DNA of 64,000 bases from Macrotrachela quadricornifera (Eukaryota > Rotifera > Eurotatoria > Philodinida > Philodinidae): contig JAJEKB010021277.1 of the NCBI GenBank assembly GCA_022393335.1, forward strand, positions 692,559 through 756,558, written 5' to 3'. Positions 33,657-45,729 of this stretch are shown here, piece by piece. The notes below the pieces were generated by a model. The model saw nothing but the letters and a program-made list of their open reading frames with translations. It was not told the origin of the DNA and did no database searches. Each line of letters begins with the position of its first letter. Position 1 is the first letter of the stretch. The translations under genes were made by a program, and so were the position numbers.

Positions 33657-36130
33657 TTAAGAAATAATTTCGAAAATGCCTATATTTTCTATGTAATCAT
33701 TGGAAATGATCATGTCCATCAGACCGTTTTTGTTAAAATCGGCTAAAACGGCAGACGTGGGTGAAGAGACAGAATTAATCGAAAAATCTTTTCGATTTCC
33801 AAAATCATTGGTACCAGATCCAACATACATGCCTACATTTCTGCTAACAAGATTAATAAAGACGATGTCAAATGAATTATCTTTGTTAATATCTTTAATA
33901 GCAACGAAAATGGGAAACGAATTGGTACCAGTTGATAGTGCGGTTTCGCGGCTGAACTCTCCGTTACCATTACCGAAAAAGATGATCACATTATTAGTAC
34001 CAGAGGTGGCTACGACGAAATCCAAATGACCATCTTTGTTTAAGTCGCCAACAGCAACCGACGATGGAGCAGAGTCAGTATCAGTCGACAATGTCGTTGG
34101 TGCTCCGAAGTTTCCCGTACCATCTCCAAGAAATATGCCTACGTGATCACTAGCAGACAAAGCTACAATAATATCCAAACTACCATCCTCATTGAAATCG
34201 CCAAAATCAACCGCCACTGGTTCCGAATTTGCACCAGTGGATAATGTTTTTGGAGCTTCAAAAGTACCAGTGCCATCCCCAAGGAATATGAGTATATTAT
34301 TATTACCATTATCGACCACGACTATGTCGAGGTGGAAGTCTTTGTCGAGATCGATAATAGCAACATCGATCGGGTAAGAATCAGTACCAGTAGGAATAGT
34401 TATTTGATCTGCAAAACCACCTCCAACAGTGCCCAGAAAGACACCTATATTAGGGGCACGACTGTTAGCAACAACGATATCCAATCGTTGATCTTTATTC
34501 AAATCATCTACAGCAAGTGCTATCGGATGTGAATTCGCACCTGTTGGGAATGTGATTTCTGGGTCGAAACTATTGACATTAGTACCATGACGGATACTCA
34601 TACTGTTACTAATATAGCTAACTGTGGCAAGATCCAATATATTATCACCGTTGAAATCGCCAACAGCAATTGCGTCCGCTGCAGATTTTGACGTGAGTGT
34701 AGCCACATTTGAAAGGCTGTTTGGGAACACTAATTACAATGTACAAAAATGAGAAAGAAATTCGATATATATACGTAGGTTGTCACATCCCTTTAAAGCA
34801 TTATCACTAGTAGACATATAAAAGCATTCCATTACGAAACTCATTATCATTTATAATATATTAAAAAAGGAGACAATTCTACGACATTATTCTATCATCG
34901 CTGTCTGAGTCTCTCAGAGACGTACTCTTAATATCGTTTATCATAGATTTATTTCTACCTTGCACTGATACAAGAGATAATAAAGCATATAGAACGTGGA
35001 AAGTGCGGCAGACATTTTATCAATGTGCAAAGCTAGTACAGAATTAGCAGATCCTGAGAAAATAAAAACCGATAAAAACAAATAGTAAAGAGTGCTATAG
35101 TAGTGGAATAGGATTCCTACGACATTGCTGTTTTTGTTAAGAAATATAGATATAATTAACCGAGTCGAATTTCTTGACTGTTACAGGTTTAAACAAAGAG
35201 CCATGACTCATATTCATCTATTGGCTGACATGGTGCAAGTTGATCATCCGATATACTTAGTAAATAAATTACTAGTGCCCATTTTGTCATTCTATGTTTG
35301 ATAGAAATGCCGAATGTAAAAATGAATCTACTTTCAAAATTCAGATTGAATTTACTATATATTTTAGTTATACAATATCGAAAAACGTTCTCTCTGATGT
35401 TTATACATCAATACTTTTTAGTAGCAATTTTCGATGAACTTCTGCTTAATTTAACAATATTTTAGTTGTTAATGAACTGATTTAAAATGATACCTAAATA
35501 TGTTTCATGTATGTGTGAAAATTTTCTGATCATTCCTCATTCACAGAGTTCGTAGTGTATACTACCAAAACTGAAATCGATCAAAATTTCCAATGATTAA
35601 CACTCGTACTGGCTTCATTGTCTCTACATACAGGCCAAATTTTAGTATATATTCTGCACAACATGAATATTCTCTATATGATATGTAATTATTGTTCACA
35701 TAACACTTTTTCAGCTAAGTTATACTGATCGTCCGCTTCTACTATAAAATCCTACATTGATGATCACGGTAGGAGTACGATATAAAAAGAAGCCTAATTG
35801 ACCATGAAAAAAAGTACCATACCGGTGTACTATACCAACAGACCAACTAATCTAAGGTTTGTACTAGTGTTGAATCGGAATGGGCTAGCCAGGTGTCGGC
35901 ACACTGTTCATCTCTTCGTGTCAATTTTGCTCAATATTACGAAAGCTCGGGAAACGTACCTGGTGCTGCTGCTGTTGCTGTTGCTGTTTCTGTTGCTGTT
36001 TCTGTTGCTGTTTCTGTTGCTGTTGCTGTTATTGTTATTGTCGTTGTTGTTGTTGTTGTCGTTGTCGTTGTCGTCGTTGTTGTTGTTGTTGTTGTTGTTG
36101 TTGTCGTTGTTGTTATTGTCTTCGGATAGT
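33657..36130 (-). CDS. FG-GAP/VCBS-repeat protein with Thr-rich stalk (5' exon not found)
   Basis: Two exons: stalk exon 36130-35960 (acceptor TTTTTCAAG, donor CCAG|GTACG) and propeller exon 34729-33657 (acceptor TGTAATTAG), joined in phase 1 with a Val codon at the junction. The stalk is YPKTITTT followed by a long Thr run, then ATATETATE-type repeats. The propeller has about seven blades of about 51 residues, for example VGDFNGDNILDLATV, FGDFNEDGSLDIIVA and VGDLNKDGHLDFVVA, with GDGTGTF turns, ending in NIGIFEIIS. Architecture matches the plus-strand FG-GAP gene at 18542-20619, which predicts a missing first exon with a TM anchor upstream of 36130, ending in phase 1; I could not locate it confidently. 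Exons are separated by a 1.2-kb intron. Confidence 0.83.
35961..36121 (-). repeat. Trinucleotide microsatellite coding the Thr stalk
   Basis: On the minus strand, imperfect ACA/ACG repeats then alternating GCA/ACA/GAA triplets. It lies wholly within the stalk exon and stays in frame, so copy-number change would alter stalk length without a frameshift. Confidence 0.8.
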
Positions 36131-39032
36131 CTTGAAAAATGAATAAAAGCAGTTGTAGTAGAACAAATATTACAAGAGTAGAAGTGTTAAAAATGACTAT
36201 AATCGATCATAAATTTGAAATGAACTGCTCAACAAACATATTTAAGGAAAACAAGGATGCTTTGATGTTGGAAATTTCTGCTCATTAAAGGATAGAATCA
36301 TATTGTATTTCTTGAGCAATATGCATTGATTATGACAGTCTAAACAACTAAGATGTCGTTTCGATTGTGCTAAAATGGAACTGATAATTCTGATAGAACG
36401 TGCAGAAAAAATAGTTAATTTTATTATTTCATAGATTCTACTAAATCCATTCGAGATTAACTCAAAAGAAGTGCTTCTAATTTTTGAGAAACAAGTCACA
36501 TTAAAAAAATGATTCGAAAACACTTATCTATTTTTTCCAGTAGTCAAGAATAGTTCGAAATCACATGAACCGAAAATTGTTATTGCTGTCCTTTTATAAA
36601 TGATTGTAGCTGATCCTCATGTTTTTGAATCAGCTGTATATCTCGTTATACCTAAAGGTGTATATTTTTAGTAACTTCTTAAGGACTATTTGTGGGTACC
36701 CTTTGTAAGTTTTCAAGAACTTTTTGAATATCATTAAGTGATACAGTGTGTTTAATATAAAAGTTAAATTTAAATGAAGACACTTTCCAAATTTGACTTG
36801 AAAAACGCAATTAAAGTAAACAAATGACCCTAAATTCTCACTGGAATCGCATAACTCAATTCTACAAAGTCATTTTCCAAATAGGTAGAACAGAAAATAT
36901 AACGGAGATATGTCACATTATGATTTTAGTGTTCTAAAGCCAGTGACGCATTAGAAGACTATGCCATAATAGAAGATCCTCCTTGAATAAAGGATACAAA
37001 CAACAGTTTAGAAAATTGATTTTTGTTAAAATAATTTTGTACAATCTATTGAGATTTTTCAGGTTTGATGTACATCAATATCTAAATTCAAACAGGAAAA
37101 ATTTGTTTTTACTTTTATAAACTCCAATTAACGTGACAAACATGTCACATACAAGAAGTTTTTTCTGAAACGAAGATGTATTAAGTAAAATGTCATTATA
37201 TATTAATTAAAACGATGTTCTACCTATAGACTTTCTTCTAGAAGTTCGAGCAAGTTTTCATGACAAAAGAACTCATTCATAATTGGGAAGAATATATATT
37301 TGAAGATGTGCATTCATCCGTGTTCAACGAAATATGACTTCTCTATATGAAAGCAGATTTCTTATCTTAAGAAGGTACAAAGGTATTGTCGAAAATAGAC
37401 ATAAACGATCGTAAAAACACTCTCAATGTATATTCAACAATTTTTTTTTTATATATAAAATGTTTCTTAGTAGACAACTACATTCATTCAAATCAGCTAT
37501 AAACTAATAACTCAAAGTGAGGTGCATCTCGTTGTGAACACATTCCATATATACTAGTAGTGTTCCGAGATCGATCTGCTTATCAAAAATTGTTTTTCTT
37601 TTTCACTAAAAGTATCATTTGTTCCTTTTTTTATTATACAAACATCGGTTAAGTACGATAAAATCATTTATCAATGATGAAATGGACGAAGAAGACAAAA
37701 CTGAGAAATTGTTGTTGAGACTATCACAAAATATGACTTTTTCTAGAGACATAGTGGAAGACCTCACTTTTAACTTGTGAACAATAAGGCAGAATAGAAG
37801 CTCCTGGATCTTTTAACGCGCCCATGATTTTATATAATCTGGACTTAATAACATTATCCAGTAGGTTAGCGTTGATATTTAATAAATTATGACAAGTTCA
37901 ATTGTCAGCTGATATCGACCGATAACTCTTCGAAAAATTTGAATTTTGATTAGATGTGTATTAAACTCGTGTTAATTAAGTTATTCTCTCTCAATGACTT
38001 GTTTGTAACAATCTTTCTATGATATCCCACACACAATCATTCTAAAATACTCTTTTATATATTGCTCTCAGGAAAAAACTGTGAAATAGTACAAAGATCA
38101 TAACTAGAGAAATTGTATTCGAGAAAAGGTCATATCAACGCAAAAACATCCAGTTATCGTTGAACTATTGGCTACTCAGTAATAACTAACAAAATATTTT
38201 TGTTCTATTGTTTTCATTAAAAAAAATTCTGTTTTCTCACAACATCGATATCAGAAAAATCTGGATTCAATGTAAATAAATTTATTATCTCTCCTTTGAT
38301 AACCAGTTAGAAAGAACTCAGAAAATGATTACTAAGTGTACCATTAACAAATCTACTTTAACTTTCATTTTTCAAGTTACAGTTTAAAAATGAGTTGCTT
38401 TTACCCTAACTCTTGAAGTTTAAATTTTTGCTTTAATCTTTAAATTTTATAAAACTGTTTCTACAGCTAAAGTGCTAGTGTCATTCCTAGACAAGCATTG
38501 AAAAGGTAACCACGAATATCTCCAAGCAGCCCTCAATAAGTTACTAAAAATTTCGGCTATACTTCGGTTATTTTTTAACAGAAGTGCTCAGCTAAAAACA
38601 ATCACAGTTCATCTCGAAAATGAATGTCAACAATTGATTAACTAGATTATAATAAAAGTAAGATCCAGAGGTTATGAAAAGAAAAAGCAACTAAGTGATA
38701 AGTTTACATACTATGATAAACTGAGAAAAGGAATCTTCTGAAATAATAAATAAGTTTACTAAATATTTTCTTTCACGAATATAGTGTTATATGGTTAGTC
38801 ATATAGCGATAAACTACTGTAGAAGATACAAAATCAAACGTATCTTATTAACTCGCTTCTTTAGAATTAATTCATATTATAAGCGCAAAATAAATTCCAT
38901 ATTTTCAAATCTATAGAGAAAAAAATATTTTTTGATTTTCTCACAAAATATCTAATTAATATTAACTTCTTTGCGGTCATATCCCTAGAACTGATTTTTG
39001 AATATTGTTCAATAACGTAATCTCAAATACTA
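36131..39032. other. Intergenic / possible 5' region of the minus-strand FG-GAP gene
   Basis: About 2.9 kb with no coding frame I can support on either strand. It should hold the missing TM exon of the FG-GAP gene and the 3' flank of the next minus-strand gene. Confidence 0.4.
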
Positions 39033-42000
39033 TCATGACTTTTTATTTGATATTGCTTTAGATCGATTCTCTTTTGTAAAGTTTACATTACCATTGTAGA
39101 CCGGTCGTGGTAGGTAATACTTGTTACGGGAATATGAATATGATTGATGATTATATTCATCTTGCCGTTCAAAATTGAGATCACGCTGGTATGTAGGCTT
39201 TCTTGAAAATTTCGGCTCGAAAGATGAACGATATCGAGTGTGAACACCATCTGTAAAGCCACCTGTTATTGAGTTTATTCTTGGTATACCTAGACCTACC
39301 ACTGTAAAATGACAGAAATATTTTTCGAAAATTCTTAGAAGAAGATGACTTACACGGTCCTGGACGAAATAGAGTTGCTATATCAATGAAACCCACCATA
39401 TTAAATCCAGTGCTTATGAAGCTGGCGTATCCTGAAGCGATGAGCTCACCAACCGAGAAAACTTGTCCATACGCGTTGAATAATGGAGGTAAAATATAGA
39501 CTGTATAGAAATGTTTCATTAGATATAATTTACAGAATATAAATACTCACTGCCACTTGTGGGTGAATAAATAATCGTTTGTCGAGTAGCCGGATGGACA
39601 ACGATTGGCAATGTCAGTTTAAAGTTCAAAAATGGGCCAGCCAACGCTATATAAAGTAATTCTCTATCGTGAATAGGATGAATTCAATAAATACATACGA
39701 AATTGATAGCGATTATAACGTGCTACTGGAAAACGAAATCGTCGTCGATTACCATTTTGAATTGATTCACGGATGTAAACATGGACGTGTCCAATTTCTT
39801 GAGGTGGTACAGGCTTGTGCTTATAAATAAATAGAGATATTGCTGAGCACGTAAATTAATGAGAAATACTTACATAACGAGGTCGCTGATTCATACGAGC
39901 CGATTGTCTATATATATCATAGTCTTCGTCTAAATCATAAGTGCTATAATGATTCAGTGATTTCACTGCAACACACGATGCAGAAGTCAAATGTTATTTT
40001 ACAAGTATATTTTGAATCATTTATTTCATTTTATTTATTTTAGGAGACTTAAATGAAGAACACCGATGCGTAATAGGAATTTGTTTTTGTTTTTATTCTA
40101 TTTCCTTTAATTCAGTTAGTTTCAATAAATATATTCAACTACCGGAAGTACTCGGCGCTACCCGAGAAAATACGATTTTAGTATATGTAAGCAACACTTC
40201 TATTGCGCTCGAGAACATGTGAAAAAAAAGACTTAATCAGTGAGAAGTAGACACGTATAAAATCCTATTTTTTGTCCCGGTCTTGTTTCTGGCTCTTAGA
40301 CGCATTGTAAAGGCTAGTTTCAACTGCTCACACTCTCGGCGTATATGAACTACTGCTAGTGAAAACTTGATTAGAAATGAAAATTTCTTCGTCCTTACAC
40401 ATCTAGATGAAGAAGAGCTTGATGAAACTTATAAGTTCTATCGGCTTTTTTCCCTGGCCACGCATGATCAAGTTCCCGATTTCAGAGCTGTCTAACTGTG
40501 TTTCTAGTGAGAGAGCTCACATGGACAATCGATCCTTCAACAGCATCGCAAGAAATATCTGTTTTGATTGAAACTGAGCACAGCGATAAATCTAATTGAT
40601 CTAGAACGTAGCGTTCACAATACCTATTGCTCCGAAGAATTACGACAATATATCGTACTTTATAATACTCGAATCACGCTGAATTCCGATCGGTTGCAAA
40701 GGAAAACAGAGAAAGATTTTTATGGGATAGACTCCTTAGCAATCTTAGGGATCGATATCCATAGCAAACAAATTTTGAGCCTCATAGACTATTCATTCAA
40801 ATTATTCGAAATCTTCACACGATTCCGGGAAACTAATTTCCTTAAAACTCGTTAATGTCCTTCCTCGGTTCATCTAATGACATTCGTTTTCCTAAAAAAC
40901 TTGATTCCTATTGGTTTCGAGCTAACCAATAAGATGTTGACGTGATTATATTTCTAATTCGAATTTACTGCCTCGGAAAGTCGCTACCTGACTTTTTTCC
41001 CGGAAAATGCAACTTTGATTAGCGGGTTCCTTGGCAGCTAAATTCCTATTGATTCTCGATCAATCGATCAGATTTCGAGGCAAATCGGTCGCGGATTCAA
41101 GCTCAGCACCTTTAAAAATCGCTGTGTACATGTCTTTTGCTTGCTCGCACCATGTCCAAATGCATAACAAACAAACAAACTTTTTTCTTTATATAACGGG
41201 TGGCTCATAATAAATGACCCTTTCTGTATTTTGCATATTTCTCACCTATAAATCAGTTTAGAAACTTTTTTTTTCATAGAAAGATTTCTTGTCAAAGTCT
41301 CTACAAAACGTAGATGTTTTCATTATTTTGTGACATGCAATACAATCGATTGGCCCAAGAAGCACAACATTTTTTCGAATTTTTTTAACGCATATTTTAG
41401 TTCTTAGATCATAGTTGGTTTAGATGTCATTTTATTCCAATCGACGACTTTCACAAATCCATTCTAAATACAGTAATCCAATGGATTAAGATCGGGGCTA
41501 TTTGGTGGCCAATGGTCTTTATCGATAAATGATGAAAAGTTGGCTCAGTCTTCATTTTTATTTCTCAACATTTTTTGTAAGAAATCACATTTTCCGATAA
41601 TGAAAAGCGCAGATGTACAGAAACTGGTAACTCTGGAACATCAAAATCGTGATTATACGACGAAGATTTTTCGTAATTTGAATGGAATACTTAGTTTGGA
41701 AACTACTAAAAGATGGCGCAGAATGGTTGACGAAACTGATTCTATCATTTTAAGATTACTACCAGGTCGTCCACGTACAGCTCGAACTAAAAGTACTATC
41801 ACATAAGGTATCAAATCGAAGACTTGCACTTGAACTAAAAATATCTCGAACAAGTGCTCAACGAATTCTTCGAGATGATCTTGGCTGTCGACCATATTAG
41901 TATTTGGTCGAAGCAGCACTTACCGAAGAACACGAAGAAAAAAAGAAGTTTGACATTGATGGAGTTTATAACACCCAAAATGACCGTATTTGGGTTGTAA

Positions 42001-43152
42001 ATCATGCTGAATCCTATGAAAAAGGTGCTAATCTGCAGAAAAAAAATCTTTTTCTCAGAAGGCAATGATTTGACTAGGTATTTGTTCCAAAGTTGTATCT
42101 CCATTGGTAATATTTGATGAGAGCACAGTCAACCATGCTCGATATATTAGAGAGGTGCTTCCTGCAGCACTTAAATATGAAAATTACGTCTTTAAAAACT
42201 ATTGAACATTCCATTAAGATGATGCCACACCTCATGTTCATTAGTTAACATAACATTTATCGAGAAGGACCATTGGATTTCTATATTTAGAATGAATTCG
42301 TGAAGGTCATCGGTCGGAATAAAGTGATATCTAAATTGACCATGATCTAAGAACTAAAACGTGCGTTAGAAAAACTCGAAAAAATGTTGTGCTTGAAAGT
42401 TGTACTTCTTGGTCCAATTGATTGTATCGCATGTCACAAAATAATGAAAACATCTACGTTTTGTAGAGACTTTGAAAAGAAATCTTTCTATGAAAAGAAA
42501 AGTTTCTAAACTGATTTATAGGTGAGAAATATGCAGAATATAATTTTTGTATGTCATGTAGTTCAGTTGATTATTCCATTTTATCAACTTTGGATGATAT
42601 AGGTGAATAAATCCGATGGTCAGAAACTATTTTTACGTATGACTACTCTTGAAATACAGATAAAAATGGCAGTATGTGGTGTCGATACAGCTAACTACAC
42701 TCATCTTATTTAAGTCGTAAAGACGCCATATAGGCTACAATGCATAAAAGGTCCGTATACGGCAATGGTAACGTACTACCTGAGTAGTGCACTGAAATTT
42801 ACACAAATGTTTTACCGTGGTTTTTAACGACGATATCATTTCCATTGTACCTTGTATGATGAGAGATGAATACAACAACGCTGGCACTAACTGTAAAAAT
42901 CAGTAGGATAACAGCCCAGAACATTTTACTCTTTGGTATGCCGTAAAGAGAATACCATCCAGGCCTATATAAATGATGTTAAAATGCATAATATATGATT
43001 ATCATGCGACAAACATACTTGCGTAGCAACTGTCCATGTTGTTGTTCCAATGTCAATAATTCATGCTGCAGTTCGTTGCCAATTGTCGTTGACTCGTCTA
43101 TAAACGATTCATCTTCCTGTACATCGCCGATTGGTGGATCCTTTGATACCAT
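39033..43152 (-). CDS. Type II single-pass membrane protein, seven exons, unknown family
   Basis: Exons 43152-43019, 42964-42816, 39965-39874, 39819-39699, 39646-39551, 39500-39354 and 39301-39033, all GT-AG with compatible phases; total 1008 nt, 335 residues. ATG 43152 is preceded in frame by a stop. The N-terminus is acidic (about 35 residues) with a short helical QHELLTLEQQHGQLLRK. A TM anchor follows (MFWAVILLIFTVSASVVVFI, about 58-77), then an extracellular region with HVHVYIRESIQNGNRRRFRF, LPIVVHPATRQTIIYSP, a hydrophobic Gly/Phe-rich middle (LFNAYGQVFSVGELIASGYA) and a basic, Tyr/Asn-rich C-terminus. No domain recognised. The 2.85-kb second intron holds a Helitron and a Tc1-like element; the other introns are short (about 45-55 bp). 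Confidence 0.82.
40139..41201 (-). mobile_element. Degenerate Helitron in intron 2, inverted
   Basis: Read on the minus strand the 3' end is CTCGGGTAGCGCCGAG (stem CTCGG/CCGAG), then TACTTCCGGTAG|T, the same layout as the Helitron at 23791-24290 with CTAG changed to GTAG. The presumed 5' end near 41201 is TATATAAAGAAAAAAGTTTG, again like that element. No Rep/helicase frame. Left limit firm, right limit approximate. Confidence 0.65.
41222..42545 (+). mobile_element. Tc1/mariner-like element with ~200-bp inverted ends, transposase decayed
   Basis: Arms at about 41230-41430 and 42345-42540 are inverse: GCATATTTCTCACCTATAAA next to CAGTTTAGAAAC, ACAAAACGTAGATGTTTTCA, and GATCATAGTTGGTT / ATGATCTAAGAACTAAAACG. 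The interior holds transposase fragments: a helix-turn-helix part with LPGRPRTARTKST (about 41590-41800), a FDIDGVYNTQND-like block at about 41950-41985, and a block after about 42200 resembling the QDDATPH motif. Stops and frameshifts throughout. Confidence 0.72.
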
Positions 43153-43855
43153 CACTTCGTCCTGTTGATCACTATGTAACTTTGTGCGATTGACTTTTTT
43201 CTTAATTTAATTCTAATGAATATTAAAGCAAAAATGTACTCAGAATACAATATATATGTATAAATATTAATGTCAGTCCCTAGAACACCAATCACTTCAC
43301 TAATACTGAAGAGAAAAATGAGCAAAAAAAAACAACATTTATATTGTAGTAACTGAATCATTTTCTAGACGCATGATTTCTGAATGTTGTATTCGTATAT
43401 CGACAATTGCAGGTTATTTTTTTTCATTCGTTCTTTTCCTTTTAGTGAAGGTAAGTGTCCTTAGTTTTTTAGACACAAATTTTGTAAATCAGCTCTTCAG
43501 CGCGTGATTAAAAAGAATGCAATTACATATCTGTTTAATGGACTGCTTCAGTCTCACTGAAAGTTTTTCACGAACTTTCTATCTTCTTTTTTTTTTACAT
43601 AGAACAAAGATCTGCAGATCAGTGACACCATTTTATTCCCTCTCTTAAGAGCTTTTTCAGGCTTTATGAATCTCTATATTTATTTGAGACATATGCGCAC
43701 AAAATAACATGAGATATGTTTTTATTCTTCTCCTATGCTCAGTGAACGGTGACTGCATATGTTTTCTCTCCAAACAGGTCTATTGGACTTTGTACTGCTG
43801 CATTATATTATTATATTATAAAACAAGTGTGCTCTCAAAATACTGGTAAACGTAT

Positions 43856-44977
43856 ATGTATTTTTCAAAACAACAAGCAATAATGCAACGTTGTTGGATA
43901 GTTGTATTCGTTGTGAGTGTAATTGTAGTGGCCCTTGGTAATAGTGAAGATGTGCGCGTTCACATAGCTCCAACGAAATCGGTGTTTAAAAAAACGGAAG
44001 ATGTAATTCTCACTTTGAATTACACCAATATGGACACTGATACCGCACGTATTTATCGTTGGTGTATGCCGACCAAGAAATTGAAGGAAAAGCTATTTAA
44101 CATAACTCGCGATGGCATGAAAGTTCCCTATATCGGTCCAATATTTAAGCGACGTAAACCAACAATGAACGATATAATTACCTTAGGGCCAGGCCAATCT
44201 GTGAGTACTCTCCTCGAAATATCGTCAATGTATGATATGAAAGAAAGTGGTAACTATACCATTCAATTTCACATGCGTATAAAGCGCGTACGTATGCCAT
44301 TTACTTCTGAAACTCAGAACAAGTCATTGAAAACTCGTTTTGACAAAGGATTTACTCTGCAATCAGGTTCTACAAAAGTCTATATCGAAGGTCGCCCAAA
44401 CAAACTCATGAAAAATATTGCTGAAGCAAAATTTCAGATGATGGTGACTCGTAAAGATATCGTTTATCAGGATTGTTCGACAAGTCAGGTATCTGCTGTC
44501 AATGCTGGGAGAGAAGCAGGCATAAATTATGCCAATCTCGATGTATACTATCTGAAGAAACGGAAACCGAAAGGAACACCTCGTTATATCAGTTGGTTTG
44601 GAGCCTTTACAGATGATAGATGGGATACTTTGCTAAACCATTTTATCCTAATTCGAGACGCGCTTATTATCAAGTCCGATTCATTCAACTGTGCTTGCGA
44701 GCTAGGAGATGCTACCACTTATGCTTATGTCTTTCCAACTCAGCCATATACAGTGTATTTGTGTGGCTTGTACTTTGAGGCGGCAGCGACCGGCACGGAT
44801 AGCCAAGGTGGCACAATGGTTCACGAATTTTCTCATTTCGACATTTTGGGCGATACGGACGATAATGCTTATGGGCAAGGTCCCGCTCGTGAACTAGCCA
44901 TCCAAAATCCGGAACAGGCATTAAAGAACGCCGACAACCATGAATATTTCACTGAAAATAATCCACCAGAAGAATGA
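43856..44977 (+). CDS. Secreted M35 (aspzincin) zinc metallopeptidase
   Basis: Single uninterrupted exon, 373 residues. A signal peptide/anchor (WIVVFVVSVIVVALG) follows the N-terminal Met; MQRCW at 43883 is an alternative start. Residues about 33-170 form an N-terminal beta-rich domain with RIYRWCMPTKKL and ITLGPGQSVSTLLEISSMYD, typical of bacterial and fungal M35 precursors. The catalytic domain has the zinc motif HEFSH (323-327) and Asp336 in TDDNAYG, nine residues after the second His, the aspzincin third ligand. C-terminal AIQNPEQALKNADNHEYF fits the family's end, where Tyr near the C-terminus closes the active site. M35 enzymes include deuterolysin and peptidyl-Lys endopeptidases. Lack of introns, in a window where most genes have them, fits gain from a microbe or fungus, but this is inference. 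The gene seems intact. Confidence 0.9.
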   Translation: MYFSKQQAIMQRCWIVVFVVSVIVVALGNSEDVRVHIAPTKSVFKKTEDVILTLNYTNMDTDTARIYRWCMPTKKLKEKLFNITRDGMKVPYIGPIFKRRKPTMNDIITLGPGQSVSTLLEISSMYDMKESGNYTIQFHMRIKRVRMPFTSETQNKSLKTRFDKGFTLQSGSTKVYIEGRPNKLMKNIAEAKFQMMVTRKDIVYQDCSTSQVSAVNAGREAGINYANLDVYYLKKRKPKGTPRYISWFGAFTDDRWDTLLNHFILIRDALIIKSDSFNCACELGDATTYAYVFPTQPYTVYLCGLYFEAAATGTDSQGGTMVHEFSHFDILGDTDDNAYGQGPARELAIQNPEQALKNADNHEYFTENNPPEE

Positions 44978-45729
44978 TAGTTTCTACGTAACACTTCTTT
45001 CTCTATGGACAGAATAGACATTTACTTAATTGCGTTATTTAATCTACACGGACTGCTTTCTGTACAGAAGACATAGACAGCTTTGGAACTCTACTGGATT
45101 CCAACCGCTTTCAGAATCCTAGAGTCCTGAAAAATCATGTATTACATATTTTCTTCTTCATAAATTATTATTAGATAAAAAAAAGACATTGTATTGTAAA
45201 AAGTGCATTGAACATCTAAATGTAACGATATAGACAGATAATTACATCACTATGAAGATATGGTATAATAAATACTTTGTAGATACTAAAGATTATTATA
45301 ATGTTCATAGCAACATTTATACGTTGTGCATATTTTGACTATATACTTATGATTGAAATTTTCTTACACTTGTGGATATCATTTAATTACCATTCAAGAA
45401 AAATCTTGATTTTTACTCGAAAAATTATTGAGATATAAATATCTAAATGATCTGCTTTAGAAATATTTGGTGAGATGTTTTTCCATCAGCTTATCATGCA
45501 ATTCGATAATTATTTCAATTTTTATTTTTACTATTAAAAAAGTCTAACATATAATATATTAGACAATTACACAATGCACACATTATATCAATGATATTAT
45601 TGATCTTAATAATCATTTGTCACAGCACAATATTTTCAAATCACATTGAAATCAAAAAGCAACAGGATTCAAGAAGATTCTCATTGGTAAATGCAATATT
45701 TAACATCAATTATTAAAGTGTACATTTAT
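44978..45729. other. AT-rich intergenic stretch
   Basis: 3' flank of the M35 gene; no gene or repeat defined. Confidence 0.4.

Noticed and set aside
35893..36129. Plus-strand Val/Leu-repeat open frames over the trinucleotide repeat
   Set aside because: They are the complement of the Thr stalk exon of the minus-strand FG-GAP gene, which has correct splice sites and phase.
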